Shown here piece by piece: positions 53,123 to 62,141 of a stretch of 64,000 nucleotides of DNA; within the stretch, counting starts at the first letter, position 1, and each line of letters starts with the position of its first letter. The DNA is from CAUYUA01 sp963575675 (lineage in GTDB: Bacteria; Pseudomonadota; Alphaproteobacteria; Azospirillales; Azospirillaceae), in NCBI GenBank assembly GCA_963575675.1, contig CAUYUA010000011.1, forward strand, positions 1-64,000, given 5' to 3'. The notes beneath the pieces were generated by a model that was not told the origin of the DNA, searched no databases, and saw nothing but the letters and a program-made list of their open reading frames with translations. Made by a program: the position numbers and the translations under genes.

Positions 53123-54943
53123 TTAGTAACGTGCGGTCAGTGAAAAAAATCCACGAGGTTCACGATCGTTTGTCGCGCCGGTGCTCCGTAAAAACGGTTT
53201 GGCGATTTCCAGGTTGGCCGACAAGTAGTCCGTAAGACCGAAACGCACTCCCGCCCCAACCGAGGCCAAAGATTGACGCCCATGGCGAACTCCGTCTTCG
53301 TAGTTCCACACGGCGCCATAATCAGCAAAAACATAGAATTGGTTGTAGCGCAATTCGTCCAACAAACCAAAATCCGGAGCATATTGACCTTCGAGACGCC
53401 ATGCCCAACCTTTATCGCCCGTGATTTCCGAAGAATCGAAGGCTCGTCCATATTGCTTACCACCAACACCGAACTCTTCAGAAGACAAGAGTTGATCACT
53501 ACTATATTGCAAGTCTCCGCCAATCACAAATGAAAACTGTTCAGGAAGAGGTTGGTAGTGTTGCAGACGAACGGTGTACTTAGTGAAATCACTTATTCCA
53601 CCAGCTCGCGATAAACTTTTCTCCCCTGTGCGCGTGGCGTTCAGAAAATCAAACCCGTGCGACAAATTGACTTCGATCAGATTGTTGCCTTGCAGCACAT
53701 CCGCAAAATCATAACTCAACTCGCCAGAAGCGATGCGCAAACGATCATCCGATAACTGAGAGTCGAAGCTGGTTGTGCGAGAATTACGCAAAGAAAACGC
53801 GCCCGTGAAACGCAAAGTCTCGGAACGCGTGCGTATAATCGGGTGCGAAACTGAAATACTTCCGGTTTCACCCTTGCTCAAAATTTTGAACTGACGAACA
53901 TTGTCGCCAGGCTCCGACCAGTTGCGACGATACCCTAAGGATAAAGTAGTCCCTTCGACGCCAATCGGCTCGATATGATTGAGATCGATATAACGCAGCT
54001 CCTCAATCTGAGGCGTTACAATGCCGGTGAGCGTGGTCTTATCAAACAGACCGAACAGATTATTACCCTCGACCATGGACTGTATCTGCGCCCGCCCCAC
54101 CGACCGCGTGCCTCGATTGTCCACGGAAGTCATGGCGCCGAATGACTTCTCTTCAAGCGTAAGAATAACGTCGGAAGCGCCGGACACGCCCTCGGCCGGC
54201 TTCAACACCGACCGAACCGTCAAACCGGGCAAATCATTAGCCAACATGACATAGCGCTCCAACGTATCGTTGCGCAGAGGTCGTTCGGCCTTTATTTTGT
54301 CGGCGTAGTCTTGCAACAGCCCTCTATGGTCAGTAACCTTTCCTTCAAAACTCACTGAGTTGACGTACCCTTCCAACACAGTCAACTGCACCACGCCATT
54401 GGTTATTTTCTGCGCCGGAATAACCACTTGAGACAAAACATAGCCGTCGTTGCGATATTTGTTGGTTAAGGCGTCACGCAATTGATAAATCTGCGCAAGA
54501 CTAACTTTTTGTTCCAACAGAGACGCATAGAGGGGCTGAACGTCTTTCTGTTGATAAACGGTCATGCCATTGATGGCCACTCCCGTGAGCACAAAAAACA
54601 CTTGCCCAGCTTGTTCAGGAGGAGGCGCTTGTTCCGGCGCCGGAAACTCAATCGCCGGTTGCGACTGAGGCGTTTTGGGTTGCTCGAAGCGCTGCTCAAT
54701 GCGCCCGGGGTCCAATGACGGCGGAAGTTGCTGCGCCAAAGCCGAAGAGAGCGCAAAAGCCCCCACCACCCCGAAGACGCCCGCAGCCCTGAAGATAATC
54801 CCCCCAAAAACAACGCCGCAAAGCGTCATCATTCGCCGAATAGTCCGCCGAAATCCTTCAAAAACGCGAATCGGAAAAGACGTAAAAAAAGCCTCGCTTT
54901 TTTTACGTAAGGTTGGGGTCACAGCCCCCCACGATTTTTTCAT
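53123..54943 (-). CDS. Two-partner secretion outer-membrane transporter (TpsB, ShlB/FhaC/HecB family)
   Basis: A 606-residue outer-membrane protein that translocates its TpsA partner. After an unusually long basic N-terminus and signal region (signal core GVVFGGIIFRAAGVFGVVGA, ending near ALAQQ) comes a Pro/Gln-rich stretch. POTRA domains follow (FVLTGVAINGMTVYQQKDVQ; LTNKYRNDGYVLSQVVIPAQ), then a 16-strand barrel ending SLTARY with the terminal aromatic signature. The ATG at 54943 is used; the longer frame would begin with TTG. Another start at the internal Met-Met near residue 38 would give an ordinary signal peptide. It precedes the TpsA gene by 127 bases. Confidence 0.93.
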   Translation of the reverse strand: MKKSWGAVTPTLRKKSEAFFTSFPIRVFEGFRRTIRRMMTLCGVVFGGIIFRAAGVFGVVGAFALSSALAQQLPPSLDPGRIEQRFEQPKTPQSQPAIEFPAPEQAPPPEQAGQVFFVLTGVAINGMTVYQQKDVQPLYASLLEQKVSLAQIYQLRDALTNKYRNDGYVLSQVVIPAQKITNGVVQLTVLEGYVNSVSFEGKVTDHRGLLQDYADKIKAERPLRNDTLERYVMLANDLPGLTVRSVLKPAEGVSGASDVILTLEEKSFGAMTSVDNRGTRSVGRAQIQSMVEGNNLFGLFDKTTLTGIVTPQIEELRYIDLNHIEPIGVEGTTLSLGYRRNWSEPGDNVRQFKILSKGETGSISVSHPIIRTRSETLRFTGAFSLRNSRTTSFDSQLSDDRLRIASGELSYDFADVLQGNNLIEVNLSHGFDFLNATRTGEKSLSRAGGISDFTKYTVRLQHYQPLPEQFSFVIGGDLQYSSDQLLSSEEFGVGGKQYGRAFDSSEITGDKGWAWRLEGQYAPDFGLLDELRYNQFYVFADYGAVWNYEDGVRHGRQSLASVGAGVRFGLTDYLSANLEIAKPFLRSTGATNDREPRGFFSLTARY

Positions 54944-54975
54944 CGAAGCCAACCTACCCAACCAACGTCATTGGA

Positions 54976-56517
54976 TTACCGAAACCATAAGGCCACAACG
55001 GCCAACAACATCAACACAAAAGTCAGACGCAACAACCATAGATCGAAGCGACTGACTCGGCTGCGCGTTAGAACCGCCACGGTCTCTGGATGCAACCGCA
55101 AGCCGCTTCCGGTCATCATCTCCACTGTTTTTTCCATGCCGCGCACCACGGCAGGCAATCGACGCGCCATGGTCAAAATTGAATCCAGCTCATCAACAAC
55201 ACGCGCTTCCGGCCCGCGATTTTCACGCATCCACGCTTCAATCAAAGGCCGCGCCAACTCCCACATGTTGATAGCAGGATTCAGCGTTCGCCCCACGCCT
55301 TCGGCGATCAACATACTTTTCTGCAACAAAAGCAGTTGGGGCTGCGTCTCCATTTCGAACTGCTCCGTCACAGTGAATAGCTGAGCCAACAGCTTCCCGA
55401 CAGAGATTTCGTTCAAAGGTTTGTTCAACAGCGGCTCACCGATGGCGCGACAAGCCTGCGTGAATACGTCCAACGAGTGATGAGCCGGAACATACCCGGC
55501 CTGAAAATGCACTTTGGCGACTCGGCGGTAGTCTCCGGTTAAAAAACCGATCAGCATATCGGCCAAATAGGTGCGCGTGGCCCAATCCAGTCGTCCCATA
55601 ATGCCGAAATCAACCGCTGCAATAGAGCCGTCGCTTTGCACAAACAAATTTCCGGGATGCAAGTCGGCGTGAAAGTAACCGTCACGAAACACCTGGTTGA
55701 AGAAAGTAGAAGCGGCATGCGCCATCACTCGATCCGGATCATATCCCATAGCGCGCATTTGCACGCCTTCGACCACTTTGATCCCGTGAATCCGCTCCAG
55801 AGTCAGCACGCGCTGAGCGGTCAGATCCCAGTTGACGCTCGGCACGCGGAACGTCTGATCGCCGATGAAATTGTGAGCCAGCTCCGAGGCGGCCGACGCC
55901 TCCATACGCAAGTCCATTTCCATGCAAGTGGTGCGATAGAACATATCGACCACTTCGCACATCCGCAGACGACGCAACCCCGGCTGCAACCACAGAGCCA
56001 ATTCGGCCAACCAAAAGAACAGCTCGACGTCGCGCCGAAACGTGTGCTCGATTCCCGGCCGCAAAACTTTGACCGCCACTTCTTCGCCTGCGGCGGTGAC
56101 GGCGAAGTGAACTTGAGCGATCGAAGCGGCGGCAATCGATTTCTCATCGAAGGAGGAGTAAAGTGTTTCCAGTGGTCGCCCGAGTTCGCCTTCGATAATG
56201 GCGCGCACGTTTTCGAAAGGAAACGGCGGCAGCCGATCGCGCAGATCGGCGAGATCGGCTGCGATTTGCTCTCCGACCAAATCGGAACGGATCGATAGCG
56301 CTTGCCCGAGCTTAATGAAGGTCGGCCCCAGATCGGCGAGCGCCGCTGAAAGACGCCGACCAATGCGGTCAGGAACTGAACGTCGTGACAACAGACGAGC
56401 AATCAGCGCCAAACCGGGCGCAATATCGGCCAGCTCATCTGCAAACAGAGCGTTATACCGCCCCAACGTGCGCACAATGACGAACAAACGACCAAGATTG
56501 CGAAGGATTCGGATCAT
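54976..56517 (-). CDS. ubiB: UbiB-family ubiquinone biosynthesis protein
   Basis: A 513-residue membrane-associated protein kinase-like ATPase needed for ubiquinone synthesis. The family motif KxGQ appears in GPTFIKLGQALSIRSDLVGE, the Ala-rich loop in KSIAAASIAQVHFAV, the catalytic-loop signature in YFHADLHPGNLFV and the DFG motif in AAVDFGIMGRLDW. A C-terminal hydrophobic pair (LWLLRLTFVLMLLAVVALWF) anchors it. The start at 56517 (MIRILRNLGRL) is family-like; the frame remains open upstream. ubiE lies immediately upstream in the same direction. Confidence 0.95.
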   Translation of the reverse strand: MIRILRNLGRLFVIVRTLGRYNALFADELADIAPGLALIARLLSRRSVPDRIGRRLSAALADLGPTFIKLGQALSIRSDLVGEQIAADLADLRDRLPPFPFENVRAIIEGELGRPLETLYSSFDEKSIAAASIAQVHFAVTAAGEEVAVKVLRPGIEHTFRRDVELFFWLAELALWLQPGLRRLRMCEVVDMFYRTTCMEMDLRMEASAASELAHNFIGDQTFRVPSVNWDLTAQRVLTLERIHGIKVVEGVQMRAMGYDPDRVMAHAASTFFNQVFRDGYFHADLHPGNLFVQSDGSIAAVDFGIMGRLDWATRTYLADMLIGFLTGDYRRVAKVHFQAGYVPAHHSLDVFTQACRAIGEPLLNKPLNEISVGKLLAQLFTVTEQFEMETQPQLLLLQKSMLIAEGVGRTLNPAINMWELARPLIEAWMRENRGPEARVVDELDSILTMARRLPAVVRGMEKTVEMMTGSGLRLHPETVAVLTRSRVSRFDLWLLRLTFVLMLLAVVALWFR

Positions 56518-56701
56518 AAACCGGGTTCCAGAAAAAGCAGGATCCAGTCGGTGGAACGGCGAAGCCTTTCCCTTAAAGAAAGCGACGCCGCAACCGTTGA
56601 AGTCGACGCTCTCTCGGACCAACGTCCTTTTCAAAGGACGCAACCCGAAACGAGACGCAACACGAAGAGAAACGTATCATAAAGAAAGAAACAACGCGAT
56701 T

Positions 56702-57541
56702 CTAAAGACGCCACCCGGAATGAATCGCAGCGATTCCGCCGGTGAGATTACGCCAACGCACGCGCCCAAATCCTGCGGCGGCGATACGTTGCGCCAATGT
56801 TTCTTGATCAGGGAACCGACGAATGCTTTCCACCAAATAACGGTAAGAATCCGCATCGCCCGCCACCATGCGCCCCAAACGCGGCAGAGCCTGGAACGAA
56901 TAAAAATCGTATATTTCACGCAGCACCGGAAAAACCACCCGGCTGAATTCCAAACAAAAGAAGCGCCCTCCCGGCTTCAACACCCGTCGCGCCTCCGCCA
57001 ACGCCGCATCGATTCTCGTAACGTTTCGCAAACCGAACGCAATCGTGTAAACATCCACCGACCGACTTTGCACCGGAAGCTGTTCTGCGTTGCCGACCAA
57101 CCAATCAATACCCGTCGCCAATCCACGGTCGAACGCGCGATCGCGCCCCACGCGAACCATTGATTCGGTCAAATCGCACACAATCACAGGCCCACCGCCA
57201 CGCTCCACAAACCGGAACGCGACATCGCCCGTGCCACCCGCCACATCCAGAAGCCTCATGTCGGCGCGCGGCGCCACCTGACGGATTAAAGAATCCTTCC
57301 ATAGTCGATGAACGCCACCCGACATGAGATCGTTCATCAGATCATAGCGACCTGCAACCGACTCAAAAACGCCTTGAACCATGCTTGCCTTGCTGTCCGG
57401 ATCGATCGCCCGAAAGCCGAACCAGCGACTTTCAGGACCATCGCGCAAAGAAGACGGCGGTGGAGAAGAGGACGGCGAAGGAGGCGATGAAAAAGACGCC
57501 TCGCCGGACGATATGGAAGATTTGGAGGAAGTCTCGCTCAT
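56702..57541 (-). CDS. ubiE: Demethylmenaquinone/2-polyprenyl-6-methoxybenzoquinol methyltransferase
   Basis: UbiE C-methylates the quinone ring in ubiquinone and menaquinone synthesis using SAM. The 279-residue product has a Ser/Pro-rich N-terminal tail of about 35 residues, then FGFRAIDPDSKASMVQGVFE. The family signature YDLMNDLMSGGVHRLWKDSL, SAM motif LLDVAGGTGDVAFRF, NAEQLPVQSRSVDVYTIAFG and C-terminal RWRNLTGGIAAIHSGWRL follow. The start at 57541 is tentative, and 57616 is open. It forms a ubiE-ubiB pair, common in alphaproteobacteria. Confidence 0.95.
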   Translation of the reverse strand: MSETSSKSSISSGEASFSSPPSPSSSPPPSSLRDGPESRWFGFRAIDPDSKASMVQGVFESVAGRYDLMNDLMSGGVHRLWKDSLIRQVAPRADMRLLDVAGGTGDVAFRFVERGGGPVIVCDLTESMVRVGRDRAFDRGLATGIDWLVGNAEQLPVQSRSVDVYTIAFGLRNVTRIDAALAEARRVLKPGGRFFCLEFSRVVFPVLREIYDFYSFQALPRLGRMVAGDADSYRYLVESIRRFPDQETLAQRIAAAGFGRVRWRNLTGGIAAIHSGWRL

Positions 57542-57762
57542 GATAGACACCATAGCGTTTCGCACGACAGTACGCCAGAGCTGATGCAAAATGCGGCATA
57601 CATGTTCTAGCATCAAACAACACGAAAGAAAGCGGCGTCTCCGCCCTTCCCTCGCCGAACCCGCCTATCCGGTCTTCGGCGCACATTCAACCGCCATCAT
57701 CTCCGACCATCGTCTCCAATCCAACCATCGTCTCCCACCATCTCAAAAAGGCGCATCTCGCC

Positions 57763-59133
57763 ATGATGAAACCGGATTCCTCCCTCGCCGACAAAGACCG
57801 CGCCTTTGTGCTCCACCCTTACACGCATCTGGAGCGCCACCAAAAACAAGGACCGATGATCATCGAACGCGGACAAGGCGTCTTTGTTTATGATGACTCC
57901 GGACGCGGCTACATCGAAGCTCTCGCGGGCCTCTGGTGCGCCACACTGGGGTTCAGCGAGGAGCGATTGATCGAAGCCGCAACCCGTCAGATGCGCAAAC
58001 TTCCGTTCTATCACGGTTTCTCCCACAAAGCGCATCCTCCCATGATCGAGCTGGCCGAACGATTGATTCATTTGGCTCCAGTCCCCATGTCGAAAGTCTT
58101 CTTCACTTCTTCCGGCTCTGAAGCCAACGACACCGCAATAAAACTCATCTGGCGCTACAACAACGCCGTGGGTCGCCCCCACAAAAAGAAAATCATCTCT
58201 CGGATCAAAGCTTATCACGGCGTCACCGTCGCCACCACCAGCCTAACCGCACTTCCCCTCAATCACCGCGATTTCGATGCCCCACTGGATCGATTTCATC
58301 ACACCGACTGCCCTCACCACTATCGCTTCGGACTGCCCGGCGAAAGCGAAGAGGCGTTTTCGGCGCGCTTGGCCGATTCTCTGGAGCAATTGATACTTCG
58401 AGAAGGCCCGGACACCATCGCCGCATTTTTCGCCGAGCCGGTGATGGGAGCTGGCGGAGTCATCACGCCTCCGAGCGGCTACTTCGAAAAAATACAAAAA
58501 GTTCTCCAACATTACGATGTATTAATGGTCGTGGACGAAGTTATTTGCGGCTTTGGCCGCACCGGCGCTCAATTTGGAAGCCAGACATTCGGCATAAATC
58601 CGGACATCATGACTTTAGCCAAAGGACTTTCCGCCGCCTATCAACCGATCGCCGCTGTTTTAATCTCTGAACCGATTTACCAAGCTCTAGAACGACACTC
58701 TGAACAGGCGGGCCCATTGGGACATGGACACACCTATTCCGGACATCCTGTGGCCGCCGCCGTCGCCTTGGAGACTCTGAATATTTATCAAGAGCGCAAC
58801 ATTCTCGATCATGTCCGCAACGTGTCTCCACATTTTCAAGCAGGGCTGCGAATGTTTGCCGATCATCCTTTGGTGGGAGAAGTCCGAGGCGTTGGATTGC
58901 TCGGAGCCTTGGAATTGGTGGCGGACAAGACGACGCGCCGATCTTTCGAAGTCGATTTGGGAATGGGCGCGCGCGTTGTGGCGTCGGCGCAAGAACAAGG
59001 ATTGATACTGAGAGCAATGGGCGATAGTCTGGCTTTTGCGCCGCCGCTGATTATTTCAAAATCAGAAATAGACGAAATGTTTCGTCGCCTAAGAGCCGCA
59101 ATAGATCAAGTAAAACCGGAATCAGAAGAATAG
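57763..59133 (+). CDS. Class III aminotransferase (omega-transaminase type)
   Basis: A 456-residue PLP enzyme. It shows the N-terminal LHPYTHLERHQKQGPMIIER, GLWCATLGFSEERLIEAATR, the phosphate-binding FTSSGSEANDTAIKLIWRYN, the cofactor Asp in VVDEVICGFGRTGAQFG and the Schiff-base Lys in LAKGLSAAYQPIAAVLI. Sequence style fits aspartate-aminotransferase-family omega-transaminases acting on diamines, beta-alanine or similar amines with pyruvate. The substrate is not assignable. It is divergent from ubiE; a symmetrical hairpin terminator follows at 59226. Confidence 0.92.
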   Translation: MMKPDSSLADKDRAFVLHPYTHLERHQKQGPMIIERGQGVFVYDDSGRGYIEALAGLWCATLGFSEERLIEAATRQMRKLPFYHGFSHKAHPPMIELAERLIHLAPVPMSKVFFTSSGSEANDTAIKLIWRYNNAVGRPHKKKIISRIKAYHGVTVATTSLTALPLNHRDFDAPLDRFHHTDCPHHYRFGLPGESEEAFSARLADSLEQLILREGPDTIAAFFAEPVMGAGGVITPPSGYFEKIQKVLQHYDVLMVVDEVICGFGRTGAQFGSQTFGINPDIMTLAKGLSAAYQPIAAVLISEPIYQALERHSEQAGPLGHGHTYSGHPVAAAVALETLNIYQERNILDHVRNVSPHFQAGLRMFADHPLVGEVRGVGLLGALELVADKTTRRSFEVDLGMGARVVASAQEQGLILRAMGDSLAFAPPLIISKSEIDEMFRRLRAAIDQVKPESEE

Positions 59134-59225
59134 AGCGCTCCCTTCGACTAAAAGTCCGAAAACAAGCGCTCGCGCGCCTTCATTGTCCTTTGCGGACCTT
59201 CGAGTGAACGAAATAGAATAAAAAC

Positions 59226-59260
59226 GGGTCCAAGGACCATCTTCCGACGTCCTTGGACCC
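59226..59260. terminator. Bidirectional hairpin, short form of the dispersed repeat
   Basis: GGGTCCAAGGAC pairs perfectly with GTCCTTGGACCC around an 11-base loop, between convergent genes ending at 59133 and 59288. The left arm and the preceding AAAAAC match the start of the dispersed repeat, so it looks like a reduced or ancestral form containing only the outer stem. Confidence 0.82.
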
Positions 59261-59287
59261 TTGAGACTAAGACCGCAGGCTCCGAAT

Positions 59288-61102
59288 CTAGAAAAGAAGA
59301 CCGGAAATATCCGGCTCCTTAGAAGCCTCTCCAATCGACGCCTTCGGCGCATCCTCGCCGGTCAACAACTGAACCAAAGCATGCCCTCGCACGGCAGACC
59401 CGTGAATCGAACGCTCGCTCGCCATGGTGTAGTGACTTTCCGAAAACGCCAAAACCTCGCGCCGCGCGGACTCAAGCGCCGCTCCAGACAACCCAGGATG
59501 GCTTTCACTCGCCAACGCCTTCAACCCACGCAACCCTTGCTCCACCAATTCATGGCAATCCGCTCGATCGGAAAAGCCCGACGACGCAGTGCGGGTCAAA
59601 TCAACCACAGACTGACCAAAATTCGTAATATCGCTCAACAACCGAGACACAACCTCGCCCGTCGCCCGCACGCTCTGATCTGCGCTCTCTAAAGCCACCT
59701 TAAGATGGCAAACGCTGGCCTCGGAGCCATCGGCGCCTTCGACCCCGCTATGCTCACGCGCCATGACCGTAACGCGCTCCAAATCATTGGCAACCGACTC
59801 GACATAGTTGCGGGTGAGCTTGGCGTAAGTCTGAAGCTCCTGCGCAATCACGTTCAAGGCGCGCCCTTGACTGCCGATGTTGCCGCACTTGATTGAGGCG
59901 TTCAATCCCATCAAACGCATGTCGGCGTTCACCGAATTCAAAGAGCGCATCAATTTTTCGGCGCTCGCGGCCATTGCCGCCACTTGATTAAGACTCTGCT
60001 CGGCCTGTTCGCGCACCGTCGCAAACTGAGAAAAGATCGCTCCGGCCTTGGCAATGTCTTGGCTGACGCTGGAAAGAGAAGCGTCGCCTTCTTGGCCGAA
60101 AGAATGTTGGCAAAGAGACCCCACTGCGGGAACCCCCTGCGTCATGGTTGTAAGATTCTGCCGAACATTGCCGACAGCGTTATGGTAGTCGTCTCCGGCG
60201 TGCCTGAGCTGCAAAGACTGCAAATCAGATACTCCGTTGACAAACACCTTCAGTTGCCGTTCGTCCATATCCGAAGCGGTGTCGCCACCGATCATGTCGG
60301 CCGCAACAGTCAAAGCTTGCTCGACATGCTCCAGCCTTTGGCGAGTCATATCGAATATCTGCAAGGCGGAAACAACGTCGGAAATGCAGGAAAACAACGA
60401 TTGCAACCGCGCAGGAATCTCGCGCACGCCTTGAGAGACGCGATTTTGTTGCTGACGCATTGCGGCGATGGATGCGCTCAAACGTTGAGCCACGAGGTCC
60501 AACTCCCGCACGCCCTCCTTTTCGAAGGTGGTCTGTAACGATTGAGCCTGGACTGCGGCGTTGCGCAAAGAAAGCAGCTCTTTTTTCACCGCGCCGATCG
60601 TCTGATCGCCGCCGTGAGCCAAATGCGCAATCTCTCGCGTAAACACGGAGAAATCCATCCCCGCCTGGTTAAGCTGAGAGGCTTCGATCTTCGCGTTCAC
60701 AGCCAAGACCTGGACATGGAACATCACGCGCGACAAGGCGGAAAGGGAGCCAAGCATCGTGTCGGTGGTGGCGACAACGCGCTCCAGCGCCTCCGGCAAG
60801 CCACGCCGACTGTTGCGCAAGGCATCGATCTGACGAGCCGCCCCCGCAAGGCCGTTCAACATCTCAGAAAACTCATTGGAAGAAAGGCGCGACGCAGCCA
60901 ATTCGGCCATTTCGGACAACGTCGAGACTTTCCGATGCAGTTCACGCAACCGATCGCCGGTTTCTAGAAACACCTGCTCTCGGGGACGGAACGCGCCGGT
61001 GAACTGCTTCCCAATGTCCTTAAGATTTTGCGCCCACTTTCGGATCGGCAGCCGAATGGCCTCCGCGCGATCCAACCGGTCGTCATAATGATTACTGCTC
61101 AT
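59288..61102 (-). CDS. Soluble MCP-like coiled-coil protein with two receptor-tip-like segments
   Basis: A 604-residue, almost entirely helical protein without membrane segments. Two regions look like the conserved hairpin tip of chemoreceptors: an N-terminal one (VMFHVQVLAVNAKIEASQLN, followed by FSVFTREIAHLA) and a C-terminal one (ADMRLMGLNASIKCGNIGSQ, then GRALNVIAQELQTYAKL). Both are degenerate relative to true MCP tips, lacking the full E-rich methylation helices seen in the receptor at 858-2555. No sensor domain is obvious. It may bind CheA/CheW or serve as an adaptor or phosphatase-like helper. It is divergent from a bacteriohemerythrin gene. Confidence 0.72.
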   Translation of the reverse strand: MSSNHYDDRLDRAEAIRLPIRKWAQNLKDIGKQFTGAFRPREQVFLETGDRLRELHRKVSTLSEMAELAASRLSSNEFSEMLNGLAGAARQIDALRNSRRGLPEALERVVATTDTMLGSLSALSRVMFHVQVLAVNAKIEASQLNQAGMDFSVFTREIAHLAHGGDQTIGAVKKELLSLRNAAVQAQSLQTTFEKEGVRELDLVAQRLSASIAAMRQQQNRVSQGVREIPARLQSLFSCISDVVSALQIFDMTRQRLEHVEQALTVAADMIGGDTASDMDERQLKVFVNGVSDLQSLQLRHAGDDYHNAVGNVRQNLTTMTQGVPAVGSLCQHSFGQEGDASLSSVSQDIAKAGAIFSQFATVREQAEQSLNQVAAMAASAEKLMRSLNSVNADMRLMGLNASIKCGNIGSQGRALNVIAQELQTYAKLTRNYVESVANDLERVTVMAREHSGVEGADGSEASVCHLKVALESADQSVRATGEVVSRLLSDITNFGQSVVDLTRTASSGFSDRADCHELVEQGLRGLKALASESHPGLSGAALESARREVLAFSESHYTMASERSIHGSAVRGHALVQLLTGEDAPKASIGEASKEPDISGLLF

Positions 61103-61594
61103 CGGCGACTACTCGGCAGGAAGTTCGAATCAAACACATCGCCTTCCTTAGACCATACTCAGGGACCATTGGTAACCCGAAAAAAAGAAAGTCGCGATGA
61201 TTTTCCGATAATCAACCACCTAACCAACAACCACCTTCACGCAACAAGGCGCGCGAATTAAATTCGTCTATTTTTTATGGCAAAAACCAACCTCTACAGC
61301 AAAAACCGACCTCCATATAAGAAAACAACCGCAGCCTCCCCTCCTTGGAACGCCCCTCAATCCACTCCATTGCATCTTTAGGCGCCGTCAACATATTTTT
61401 ACATGCCCGCCGCCCAAAAAAATCACCCCCGAGAGCCCAGTTGAAATCTGGTCTCAAAACGCCTAGATATAACAGCAACCTGAATGGTCGGGCGCTCTTC
61501 CTCCCGTCACCGTCAGCTTTTATTTTCACTGATTTTTATTCATCCCCGTTTCACCGCGTCGTCTTCAAACGCCTCGATCAATGGAGCCTCCCGT
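61103..61594. other. Divergent intergenic region, MCP-like/hemerythrin
   Basis: 492 bases with no recognised gene. A near-tandem duplication (GGCAAAAACCAACCTCTAC then AGCAAAAACCGACCTCCATA) lies around 61278-61317. No promoter consensus was convincing. Confidence 0.4.
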
Positions 61595-62005
61595 ATGCCG
61601 CTCATGGAATGGAACGATAAGTTAAGCGTCGGAGTCACACAGTTCGACAACGAGCACAAGAAGCTCGTGAGCCTGATGAACGACCTCTTCGACGCCGTGC
61701 AGGCCGGGCGCGGAAAAGAGGCCTTGGGACGCATTCTGGATGATCTCGTGTCATATACAAAAACGCACTTCATTAATGAAGAGCAGTATATGCAAAAGCA
61801 CGGCTACGATAGTTTCCTCGCCCATCAGCAAGAACACGAAGCGCTCACCAAGCGCGTCATCGAAGTTCAGCAAAAATACCACTCCGGCGCCACCGCCATG
61901 CTCAGCATGGAGGTCATGACCTTCCTCAAAAACTGGCTGGTCAAACACATTCAGGGCACCGACAAAAAATACGGCCCTTTCCTCAACGGTAAAGGCGTCC
62001 GCTAG
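61595..62005 (+). CDS. Bacteriohemerythrin
   Basis: A 136-residue O2-binding di-iron protein, the second in the window. It starts MPLMEWNDKLSVGVTQFDNE. Ligand histidines and carboxylates are seen in QFDNEHKKLVSLMNDLFDA, YTKTHFINEEQYM, HQQEHEALTKR and WLVKHIQGTDKKYGPFL, matching the standard single-domain family. The start at 61595 has GGAG 9 bases upstream; the longer frame from 61484 has no family similarity. It lies opposite the MCP-like gene and 136 bases before a glycosyltransferase gene. Confidence 0.95.
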   Translation: MPLMEWNDKLSVGVTQFDNEHKKLVSLMNDLFDAVQAGRGKEALGRILDDLVSYTKTHFINEEQYMQKHGYDSFLAHQQEHEALTKRVIEVQQKYHSGATAMLSMEVMTFLKNWLVKHIQGTDKKYGPFLNGKGVR

Positions 62006-62141
62006 AAACCAAGGAATTTCTTTGCGCGCTCCTTTTTCACCAAAGGCGAAAGGCCTTTGAAAAGCGGGAAGCGTGTCGTTGCGCGCAAAGTTTCCTTTAA
62101 TGAATTCCTTTCCGTACAGATCGATAACAGGAAACAGCGGC

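Noticed and set aside
56198..57163. 321-codon plus-strand frame opposite ubiB/ubiE
   Set aside because: It spans two well-identified minus-strand genes and their junction and has a low-complexity basic composition.
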